Of a DNA stretch of 64,000 nt, positions 50,001 to 61,235 are shown piece by piece. The notes under the pieces are model-generated. The model was not told where the DNA came from and did not search any database. It saw only the letters and a list, made by a program, of their open reading frames with translations. The position numbers and the translations under genes are program-made. The DNA lies in the NCBI RefSeq assembly GCF_036417845.1, contig NC_089981.1:25192001-25256000 (forward strand), read 5' to 3'. This DNA is from Apteryx mantelli. Its lineage: Eukaryota > Chordata > Aves > Apterygiformes > Apterygidae. Position 1 is the stretch's first letter. Each line of letters starts with the position of its first letter.

Positions 50001-53000
50001 CTAATAGCAGGGATAGGTTAACAGAAAACTGGCAAGATTCAAGTATCCTACGAGGAGCAGGCAGGTAGGGATGCCAAAAAACAATCCTTCAGCCTACAGA
50101 GTCACAAGAACATTTGTCAAGAAAAGCATCAACATTAACCCAACTCACCCCAAACATAAGAGTGCATATTTCTGGACAGAAATTTCAATACATGTACTTC
50201 AGACAACTATGCTTCCCTATGGACTGCAATAACATTAAGTTATATATTTTCTCTAAGACATGACTACTAGGGAGGCAGGAATCCTACACCAGCAATGACA
50301 GCCCAAGTACAGAAGAATCAACTTGCTCCTAACAGAAGCAGATGTCAGGGTCAATCACTAAGCCCAGGGACGCACTGTGCGCTGAAAATCCAAGTGCCCC
50401 AAGAAAAGGCAATAATTAGGGAAAGTCTTCAGTAACATCCTCTGCATTTTTGTTCCAGCACCCACCACATAATATATCCCTGGAAATTTCTCAAAAATTG
50501 AAGTTAGATGATATGACTTATCAGAATTTAATCTTCATGTTTTAATAAAAGAAAATGTGTTGCACATGTGTTGTTTTTAACTCTAGATCAAAGAATTTGC
50601 ATTGCTGGTTCCTGAAACAGTCTCATCTAAGTAACACCGTTTACACCCTACTTTCAAACTCATGTACTACCCACGCTGGAGATAGTAGGTTGAAATAATC
50701 AGAGAAGGAGATGGCATTTTATTCTTTCCATTTCCACCATGATTTAACTAGAATTTCTTCTCAAAATATATTGCCAATTTTCAAATAGATATTTCTCTTA
50801 CAGTGTTTACTAACAGTAAGTACATACAGTACTGCTATATGCAAATCCCCCAATCCCCACGAATTAAAAGGGACGTAATGATTTAAGCTCTTACATCGTT
50901 CTATCACATACCTATCCTACATCATGTAAATACTTCACGTGTCCATCAAGAGTTTTAACACATATAATAGTCTATGATTTTTATTTCATTACTTAATTTC
51001 ATTAATATCAATTTTATTGTTAATACAACAACAGAACTCATGATAAAAGTATATTTACAACAACTGTCAGAAAAGCTTGGTGTAAATGCAGGCTCGCATG
51101 CTCAGGCACCCTAGAAACACGGTGCCCGCATAGCTACACAACCCAAAATAGACCAGAACATCTTCCGACAGAGATGATCTTCTGCAGAAACGACCTTTCC
51201 AAAAAAGCACTAGAACTTCCTTTTCTTTTTTTTTTTTCCACACACTGAACAGAGAGCCAAGTGCCAGAACTGCTTTGAATAAGGATGAGCTTGAAATGAC
51301 TAATCGTTTCCTTTATTATTATAGAGAGTTTATATTGCCTCTTAGATATCTTGTTTGTGTTTCCATGAGACCTAGTTCCTTCTATCGCAGTACTGCAGGT
51401 TTTCGTGCAAAGAGCTCTTTTTAAAGCTACAGGCTTAAAACAAACAAAAAAACAACAACAAAAACCCCTCACTTGTCTGAGGGAGTCAAGTTTGCTTTTC
51501 TGCTAACCTGGATCCACGCTGCCCCTGACAAGCCTGAAAAGCACAGAACAGTAAAGGCACAGGCCTAGCAGATGTTGATATTACTGTTTCTAGATGGAGT
51601 GTCTTTTTCTTGCTGAATCATTTATTCATTAAAAAACACAGTTTCAGGGACGACTCAACTATCCATGAATTTGGGCTGAACTTACAGAAGGGTTCACTTG
51701 AGGACAGCCCCCTCCGACTTGCATGGGAATGAATGCACAAGAGGCTGAAACAAACTATCTTAATAGCAACCAAGTGTTCAGATGCCGGGTGCTTGTTAAA
51801 AACAAAGCAACAACAACAACAACAAAAAAAGCCCAGGCGAGAAAGGACTACATTCAGCCAAAATAGGGTGAAAGGGCCAAAGGGTTATGGCGCCCACCTG
51901 GAACGCAGCAGATGCAGGTTCAGGTCTCCTTGCCACCCGGCCATGCTGTCCTCCCGCCAGCTCGCGTTTCGGAGAGAGAAACAGAGATGGGAAGCAAGCT
52001 CCGAGCTGCAGCCCAGAGCTGCGGGGATGCTCAGCCAACCGGGCTGTTGGGGAACACCGGGGACGGCCCTCCTTGCCCACTGCCTTCCCCTGTGGCTCCG
52101 GGTTTCAGACACAAACCACACCAAATGCTGAGCTGAACTGCTCAGACGTGAGATCAAGCCAAAGCGTCTAATCAAGCTGAAACTAACCCAATTGGGGTTT
52201 TCTGGGTTTCTGTAAAACTTCCCCACCACCACCTCAAAATAGCTGGTTGAACTGCTACAATTTTTTCCCCTTCAAAAATTTTGGAGGAGAAGAAAGAAAA
52301 AAAAAAAAAAAAGAAAAAAAAAAGACAAACCCACATTATTTTCCCATATCTATGTCACCAAACGCAAAAATAAAGATAGGAAGTAGATTTTCACTTTGTT
52401 ATGTTATACAAACTTATCTAAAAATTTGGCCACAGCAGAGCTGTATGCTTATATAGGAGGGTACGACTGAGACACCAGTCATTCATATTTCATTTGTGCC
52501 TGGACGTCAACAGGCCTGGGAGCAGAAAATACTGTAAAAACACCACCACATACATGTTAAAAAGAGGCACTAGGGAAAGGCATCTGTTTGCATGCCAGGG
52601 TGGGGAGGCAGCAGAGTACAAATGATAGGCATAAATTGTTCTTTCTCCTTTCTGTTTAGCTTTCTGCGTAATCCCTCTGAATAGCAGTGATTTGGGGAAC
52701 AACGTTAAGTTCTTGTATCGCGGCCTCTCGGTACATTCCCCTCATTCAAAGGCAGTCGGAGCACAATGGTAAGAATGTTATTCATTATTTCCTATTACTT
52801 AGGGCAGGACTAAATGCTTCTCAAGGAGCCTGTGTATCAGATCGAGATGTTTATAATATGTTCACTGAAATGAACATACTGGTGGGGGGGGGGTTTAAAC
52901 CATTTAATGGCATGTTTTATAAGAAAAAAAAGATAGGATGGCTATGCCAAAAGTCGGCTAATTAATCAGAATTACAGCCAGAACAATGGTATGAAGTAAC

Positions 53001-53211
53001 AGCAGTTAGACGGGGTGCAATGCTCCGATTCACGTCAGTAAAACCTGGTGGATATGCACAGAATAAAGCAAAATTCTCCAACCCTGGATATTTTGGGAAT
53101 TTGTGCTCTAATACATGCTCCAAGTGCATCACTCTCAGTCCCCTGCATTAGACCCAAAGAGCTTCTTCTATTATCTTATCCTTATTGCATAGAAAATACT
53201 GTGTTACAACC

Positions 53212-53214
<3 letters not shown>

Positions 53215-53249
<35 letters not shown>
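53215..53249. repeat. Poly-T tract of 35 bases
   Basis: An unbroken T-run. No retroposed element body was recognised next to it on either side. Confidence 0.95.
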
Positions 53250-53252
<3 letters not shown>

Positions 53253-53599
53253 CTACAGTTTAATAACCGCCTAGAAAGTGGCCACATCTAAACGGCAGGG
53301 CTCTTTCAGAGCCCACCAAGCGTACCCATCCACCCTTGGCGATGTATTACACCCAGTTAGGCAGCAGCAGGGGTGCTGTTAGCGTTAACTCAAGGCTCTA
53401 CATGTTGTCAGTTGTATGGTTTAAGATGGAAACTTACCACCAGCCAAAACCATTGCCCCATTGACCCAAGCCTGCCAGTGTCCCGCACCTTTACAATCAC
53501 TCTTAAACTTAATCCCCCCATCAATCGAAATGCCCACCAGCCCAGCTCTAGCGCCCAGGTCGAGCCGAGTTTTGCATTTCTTCTCCATGAGGGTTTCTG

Positions 53600-53960
53600 C
53601 AAACTCCTGCTTTTTCCACGCGGCAGCCTGGCATGGCGCGGGGCTGGCAGAGCCCGGGCATGCGGCTTGGTGGCCCGCTGCGCCAGAGAGACCGCACAGA
53701 GGTGGGGGGCGGCCCCCACCATGCGGCACGGCTTTTGCAGTCACCAGGCAGCGCCGAGACTTCTGAAAACAGGATCAGGACAATGAAAGACCTCAGTGAT
53801 ACGATGGGAGCCAAAAGCGGCTGAATGACAGTTGTTTTTTTTTTGCGTGCCAATGAATCGAAAGTTCCTGCCCGATAACGTCTTTCGGCACAAAACGCCT
53901 GGCCAGCGGCGCATGCCAGCGCAGGGCGGAGAGCTGCAGACATCCACGGCTCCAGCTGGA
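53600..53960. other. GC- and CpG-rich patch in the presumed first intron
   Basis: The patch contains repeated CG steps (GGCGCGGGG-like and CCGCTGCG-like phrases) in an otherwise AT-rich intron. No start codon with signal sequence was seen. It may be an intronic CpG island. Confidence 0.4.
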
Positions 53961-54273
53961 ATTATGAGCACTGAGCCCTTGTCAGGATCAGGGCCTCAGC
54001 ACCCAGTTTCCACTCTATTAACAGCTACTGCAGGAAGAAAAATTCCTTTGGTTTCATGTATTAGAAAAGTTTGTAATGGTTAAAAAAAGTCAGTATTTGA
54101 GATAGTTTTTTCTGCTATTACTCTAGATGAATGCTCTGTCCAAGCAGCAAACTCCTTCCCCACTCCCCCCCATCCTGAGATCTCTTGCTCCTCCATGCAC
54201 AAAAAAAATCTGCTTTAAAATAAGGGGGGATGGGGGATTGGGAAAACTAGACTTAACATTTTTTCCCCCATTT

Positions 54274-54288
54274 CCCCCCCCCCCCCCC
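54274..54288. repeat. Poly-C tract
   Basis: A run of 15 C close to other C-rich runs at 54266-54270. Length is likely uncertain. Confidence 0.9.
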
Positions 54289-55099
54289 AATAGCAGGAGC
54301 AAAGCTCTAAACATATAAATAGCTTGCCAAGTGTGTGGCATAAACCACACCCCATATCCGGGCTGCTGTCTTAAAGGAAACTGCTAATACGAAAAACCCA
54401 AGGATGCAGGGAACACGATAAGGCTCGCGCTTGACATATTTTGTATTTACTTTTGAGGGACACCAAGTACCTCCAACAAAAATGCTCTACCAGGTGCTAT
54501 AACTTCTTGCATTTTATTTTTATGGACAAAGATTTTCAGAAGCTCTCCCAGCCCCACTGGTACTCTGCTACCCTGGGGGGCAGGACAGCTTTTGATCAAG
54601 AACACTGGCTAAAGCAACATATAGTGCAGGGTTTGGGGTCCCCCCCCAAAATTACACCCAGTTTTGGGACGTGCAGGCAGGAGGATTCAGAGAGCACCTC
54701 CCTCTGCAGAGCACAGCTCCTATCTCTCTGGAGAGCTTCGCCCCTACGTGCAGCAACTCTGCTGCTGCAGGGGCTGCAGTCGCCCCTCATGTCAGTGGCC
54801 CTCTGACAAGCCCAGGAGGCACCAAATCCCAAAACGAAAATAAAAAAGGAAACAAGCTTTCCAGATGATGCACGTTATTTCTGCAGAACACATTGTTATA
54901 GGAAGCTGCTGCAAGGCAAGATACAGGAAGCTGAGAAAAGGGAGCTTCATAGGACTAACATGAAGCACAGGAGTTGTAGTGAATGCCACTAAAAAAACAA
55001 AAAAACCCCAAAAGCAAACAGCTCCCTCAAGGGCAATATTAAACTCTGCACCTCACACACAAAGACAATCCCGATGTTCAGAGGAGGGCAAGAACTAAC

Positions 55100-55830
55100 A
55101 CAGGATTTTCTCGCAGCAGAGCTGTTTCCCGCACTGCGAGGCAGCTGCCGCCACAGGGAAAGACGGTGGGAGCAGATGGAGGACGAGCGCGAGCCAGTCT
55201 CTCCCGCAGCTCCCGCCGCGGCAGCGAGCTCTCCCTCCGCTCTCGGGCCTGCCTCGCCAGCGTCCGAGGCTGAGCTGGCCCTTTACACCGTTCATCTCCA
55301 TGACTGAATCGAAAGCTACTTTGCTCTGCCAAAGCTTGACGTCTCGACCTTTCACAGGCACCTGTCCCCTCTTCCCGCACTGGCGTAAGCCGCAGGTGAA
55401 CACCGCTTTCGGGGCTCTTCCGAAAAGCAGCTTGTGTTTTGTGCTGCATCGGAGGAATAACAGGAAAATAACACCGGCCTCCCCATGGAGCCAAGATTCG
55501 GTAGCTCTGCTGAAGTGGGAAACACCACCATTGGTTTCGGTTGGTCTGGGTCTGTTTTGAAGTCAATTCCTTGCAGTTGGCCAGCGGCCGCACCGAACCA
55601 GAGAGGCACGAGCAAGCTGGGGGGGACGGCTGGGGCTGGGATGAGCATCCATCTCCCTCGCAGGCAAGTCTCACTTGGCCGCACTAGAATAAATATGCTT
55701 TATAGAAAGGCACTGCTCCTTTGACAGCCAACAGAGCCTTGCATCCCAAGCAGCGCTAGCTACCGCCAGCAAAGGCGGGAGCGAGCCGGAGGCCTGCCTG
55801 CCGCTCGGGCCTCCCGTGGCAGCACGCACC
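55100..55830. other. GC- and CpG-rich patch, possible CpG island
   Basis: The densest CpG stretch of the window, especially 55125-55275 (for example GACGAGCGCGAGCC and CCGCCGCGGCAGCGAG) and 55575-55830. Overlapping open frames on both strands (up to 198 codons on the minus strand) reflect composition. It could be an alternative promoter or enhancer of PTPRJ; nothing decisive is visible. Confidence 0.45.
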
Positions 55831-58614
55831 ACAGCCACCACCACCTCTATGAGAAAACTGGACTGCACACCAAAACCATTCACTGCGCACATTTCTGTAT
55901 CCCCAAATTTCTCCCAGCATTTCTGCCACAGTGCTTAAAATAAATAAATAAATAAACAAACAAACATTACAAACATTTCATCCTCCTTACGATGACCAAG
56001 AGCCAAGCAAACGGAGGCAGTAACTGCAGCGCCTAACACATGCAGTCAGTGGCAATATTTTAGCAAACGGGTACGAATTAGTGAAATTTCTCCTGCGCAG
56101 ATTAAGGAGCCAGGACCTGCCCTGCAGGCAGGCAGCATTTTGGCTGACAGGACTGTGAGTGTGTTAAACATGCTTTGATTCCAAAAATAATTAAGCAAGA
56201 GTTACAATTAAGCTAGTTGAACGTGGGAGACTTTGCACCTGAACTTTTGGGGCACAGGGTCTAGTCACACTGCAGTATTGCTTTTGGTTCCTCCAAAGGC
56301 TGTATATCCTTTAATGCAACCCACCGCTCCCAAAATAAGGCCCAAATTATGAAAGTGCTTTTCATCGAGTCTCTGACCAGCTACATATAACCACCAAGAG
56401 GACAGATCACGATTTTCTTTCACTGCTCAGGGTCTCTTGCTACATTTTGTATCCACCACTCACAGGCCTTTTAGAAACCAGTATTTTCAATAATTATGGT
56501 AAAGAAAAGGAACATCTCAACACCATTTCCTCTTTCTTTGCTCTAATTTTGTGGGGTTTTGCAACAGTCTAAATCAAATCATATTCAATTCTGAAATGTA
56601 AAGATGAAATTTTTAAGTCTTGTCATTGACATATTAAGCTCTAGAGTGAACATAGTGTGAGGAAGGCAGCATGAGAACATACACAGAGGCTAAATCCTCT
56701 GCCGAAAGGTATTAAAAGGTAAACTCTGAAGCTTGGTTCTAAAAACAGCGTAACAGGTTTTTACCTTCTGTGTCTTGGCAATCTGTGCGTTATTTGCAAG
56801 ACAAGCTGCCAATGTTCCTCTATTCAACCTCTCAGATTTTTTTCATTTTTTGTTAATTAATAAAGATCTGCAATTTGATATCAAATAACAGTTCCACTGA
56901 GCTGCAATCTTAGGAGCCACTCTTCTTATCTCTGTGCCTATAGAAGCATGGCTTAGGAGGAATTGCTTAAGGAAGTATTACAATTACATTGGAGGAACAA
57001 GAGATTACTCAAAACAAGTAGAGCAACAGTGAGTTAAGCAAAAATATACTAAACTAACTGGCTTGCTGACCCCAGCCAGATATTAGAGACACGGAGATCA
57101 TTATGCAAAGTAACTTCAGTTAACGTCACATTAAAACCACCTCATACTATTTTAACAGCTTTCGGTTTCAACAGTGTTTAACCAGATAGAGTATGGATCT
57201 TAGCAGCAAGGTCCTCAATACAACCTCCAGACAAAGCCACTCATTTTCCCTAAGGACACTGTAACACATGAATGGAAAGAGCTTGAACTAGACCCTGAGC
57301 TATGTCCTTTCAAGTTGCTTGCTCCGGGCTTGTGTATTTAGCATGTCATCAACACAATGAGCCAATAAATTGCTGCCCCTTCCTTCCACACTTTGTTTTT
57401 AAAGGGTTCATTGTATTTTATTTCAGTTTATTTAAGCAAGATTTCTATCGCTGCTGGGTACAGAAACAGGCAATTCTTATCATCTTTGTAATTCAAGTCC
57501 ACGAAAATACTTCTACGTATATTAATTGCTCTGACCTTACATTTAGCACTTTAGTACTTAAAGCTTGTTTGCTCCCTCTAATCAGCAACCAAAATCAACA
57601 AGCCTTGAAACGTTATGGAAATTAATAACATCAGGAGCAGCATTTTTCACATTTTCATTTTTTCCTGACAATCTCTGAGATCAGTGCTAAAGAGATGCAA
57701 AACATCAGTTGTAAAACTCTTACCGAGCCTACTGTGATTCCCAGAGCACGCAACTGTGTGGAAAACCTTCACGTTAATGAAAAAATCCACATTAATGAAA
57801 AAGTTGAAGGCTAATCCCTGCATGTTTGGTGAACTTGCCGGAACCCTGCAGACACTGTATTTACAGAACGGATCTGACAACAGCCACCGGTGTTTTTCCT
57901 GACTGACTACACACGCTCTAATGTATACACGAGGGTTAGCAGAAACTGGGCTGACTTTCTCTTACTGCATACGCTTTCTGAGTCACTCCAGACATTCAGA
58001 ATAAAAACATGTGACTTCTCTCCCCCCGCAGGAGTTTACAAGGATTACTGCCTTCATGGGTCATTAGATGTGTTCCTGCTGCAGAGCAGGGATGGCGGCT
58101 CAGCACCTCCAAAGTCATGTTGGATTTCAGAAGAGCAACGAGAGGGGGGTGAAGAGGGTGAAAACCAACAGTAGTTCCAGAAGAAGACTCCCCAAAATAC
58201 ACTGAGGAATGCCAAAACCCCATACGGCTAGAGCAAACTAATCAAGGAGACGGCTTTGATAAGAAAAGAGCTGTGGCAGAGCTGGGAACCATGTTTGCTG
58301 ATTGCCTTGCTGGTTTGGGGAAAATATCCAAACATTTGTATGACTAACTGATCCTCATCATTAGATTTGTGCATAAACTCTCCTATGTCAAAACACTTCA
58401 TCTGCATGCATTTAAAGAGAGGTCTTCATTGCTTTTTAAAATCCCCTTCATAATTCAAAAAGAAATGGGGCATAGATTTATTACTTTCATTCTCTGGAAG
58501 GAAATTTTTTTTCAGCTGGAATTTCACAATTAAAATAAGGTCAACATTAGCTCAAATAGATGAAATAGGTAATCTGACCTCCAACTACACACAGAAAGGC
58601 TTCCTTACGTTAAG

Positions 58615-58875
58615 CTAAGCATCAGCTCCGTAACTCAATGCTGGCACCCACAACACCCGAGACTGCCGGGACCAGCCTTGCCGAGGAGCCCGCTCGCAGC
58701 CCGGTCCGTCAGCTGGTGCAGTGCCACGGGCAGCCCCAGGGGTGGGGGGCCCTGCGCAGCCCCTCTGCACCGCCCCACCAACACAGCACCCACCGCCCGC
58801 GCCTGTTTTCTGCCTACCACTTCTGTTCAAAGGGTAGTAGCTGCGAGGGAAGGGGGCTTCGCACATGGTTAGGGA
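58615..58875. other. GC-rich patch in the presumed first intron
   Basis: About 250 bases of GC-rich DNA (58660-58810 most strongly) flanked by AT-rich sequence. Frames on both strands are open but carry no recognisable domain. Confidence 0.35.
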
Positions 58876-61164
58876 GCGACAGGGGAAGCAACCAGCAGTG
58901 CTCTAAATCTTCATCGGAGGCAATCTGAAGGGCACAAAACCCACTTTGAATAACGTTTCCAGTATCCATTTTCACACAGCCCTAGTTCACTGGTATAGAC
59001 AAACACGAGGAAAGGGAGAACGGATCAATGCAGGCATAACACTTCCGGGGAAAATATCTGGAAAGAGCAGTTCGACACTGTCAGAGCTGGAGTGAGTACT
59101 ACAGCCTCATTCACAGCTTTCACTAACTGGGTAAGAACTAATAGGCCTGAAACTCGCTTTCCTAACTAGGAATAATTCCCTAACAGAAGGGCTACAAAAA
59201 AAGCATTAAAATGGTCTTCTTTTGTTAAAATGTGTAATAAATGTCTGAGACAACAAGAATATGAAGCTTTTTTTTTTTTTAAACAAAAAAGTGCTTGGAG
59301 AAACAGATAAGAGCCTTTGGGTAAATTAAACAACATAAGAAACAAAAATTAATTCCCTCATGTAAAGAGGAGGGGAAAAAAAAAGATTTTGCAAGTAGAT
59401 TCCCATGTTCTGACCTTGGCACGAACTCTAAATAAGCAGCTCACGATTTCGAACAGCAACAAGCACAGAGCGTGTGCTACAAGATACTGCAGAATCCTCA
59501 TCCCTCTTCATTTTTTGCTAAGCAGCCAAGTATCAGCCAAAGCAAGCGCCAATGAAGAAAAGCACCCGCTGGCTGAGCATGCAGCTGCATCGCGGTGCCC
59601 AGGAAGGCCTCGCCACAAGCCTCAGAGGTGAAGCGAACGCAAGTCACAGACCTTCACCTGCAAAATGCAGCCTCAGAGCTCCTGGCCTGATTCCTTCCAA
59701 AAAGTTTCTGCACAGAATCAAAGCCTTGAGGTTTAACTAAATCATCAGTTTGAGAAAAAGCCAGTCTTCATTTAAAAATTTAAGTCCTGGAGAATGTATC
59801 ATATCCCCACACTAATGAATCCAGGGTATAATTAGTTTTTGCATAATCACCTGTATCCACCCCAAAAGAAAAGGTACTGTAGGACAAATAAGGAAATCAA
59901 AATGTTTTGCTATATTCGAATACACGTGGGGACCTCCTCCAGCTCACGCTGAAGTAAATAACAAAAACCAACTGTGACCACTGAAAGTATCAGAAAAGTT
60001 AAATGAGACCTTTACCAAAGTAGGTGTTTTGCCCTCACAAAGTCTTTATAAGAAGTAACTCAGTACTCAAGTTAATGTAGACACACCAGCGATAAAAAAA
60101 AGGTGGCATAAATATTGGTAAAACTTAAGACTACAGTGTCCAAATTACACAACACCTTTTAAAAAAAGAGGCTTATTTCTGAACAATTGAGAAATTAACC
60201 TTTGCCACTAATCTGAGCTTCAGTAAGGCACAAATCCATACTAATATTTGCTTTCTCCATATCACATGGCTAGTAGCAGACAACTCTCCAGAAAGAACAC
60301 TTTCTGATGTGTTTATTTTCTTTCAGCTGCTAGGAAATACTCATTTCTACTATAACATTAGAGACACCCAATGTTACCACCCATTGTGATACCTGCTATT
60401 TTTCCCTCAAAAATCCAGGTGCAGAAAAGATTTAAAAAGGAAAGCTGGGATTTTTATGCTTGAAAAAGTTTCCAGTCATTGCAGCTGTAAAGAAAAGTTT
60501 GAAATCTGAAGTAAGCTCACTGATCATCATCAGTCATTACCGTCACACTGGGCTTTAATTTGTTCCATTAAAAGGGTTAAGAACACTGAAATGGGCATTT
60601 GGTACTGGGTTCGTGGAGATCAGCGATGTGACAGTGCATAACGGAAGGAGGGTCAATCACTACCGTTATTACTACTGCTACTAGATGTGCCTGACACTAC
60701 CCAGCTCCGGTTGTCCCCGAAAGGCGGAACCCTCCCTCCTCTCCCCCCGCTTCCCGTGCTCCAGTACCATCACTCACCTGACCGCACGGTGATTTGGTTT
60801 GAGGAGCTAAACAGCAGCAGGGACAGAGACGGCTGTTAGACTGGCTCACCTGCTTTGGCAAACTCCACCCTCTTGCAAACACAGAGAAGAAGATCAATCT
60901 AGAGCTTATCCATCTTAGCAGTAATGGATGCTGGAAAAAGTTTACCTTCTGCCAACAACAGAAATTTCAAAGAGGTGACAAGTATTTCAGTGAAGTGAAG
61001 GAAGAGTACAGGATAATTTGGCTATCTTTCTATCTGCTGAAAGCACCGCTACAAAATGAAGGCATGCTCTTAATGATCAGGAATCTCACAAGTATCCATC
61101 TACAACCCACTCGCCCACCTACCTGCCTAACTTTTCTTTCTCTTTCCTGTGTGACCCAGCCGAA

Positions 61165-61235
61165 GACCAGAGGGGGGTCAAGTGACTTGTTCCAAGTCAC
61201 ACCAAGTGCGTCACTTGGTTCAGGTCCTTTTGCCC
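61165..61235 (-). mobile_element. MIR-like SINE remnant
   Basis: The plus strand reads GTCAAGTGACTTGTTCCAAG, TCACACCAAG, then GTTCAGGTCC. This resembles the reverse complement of the MIR core ('ttaagtgacttgcccaaggtcacacagc ... aacccaggtc'). It is old and short. Confidence 0.5.

Noticed and set aside
53548..53943. Minus-strand ORF with a short hydrophobic stretch (SFIVLILFS) as a signal peptide
   Set aside because: The stretch is far from the start codon, interrupted by charged residues, and has no fitting donor.
55078..55674. 198-codon minus-strand ORF as a candidate PTPRJ exon 1
   Set aside because: No hydrophobic signal sequence follows the start, there is no fitting phase-0 donor, and the frame is explained by CpG-rich composition.
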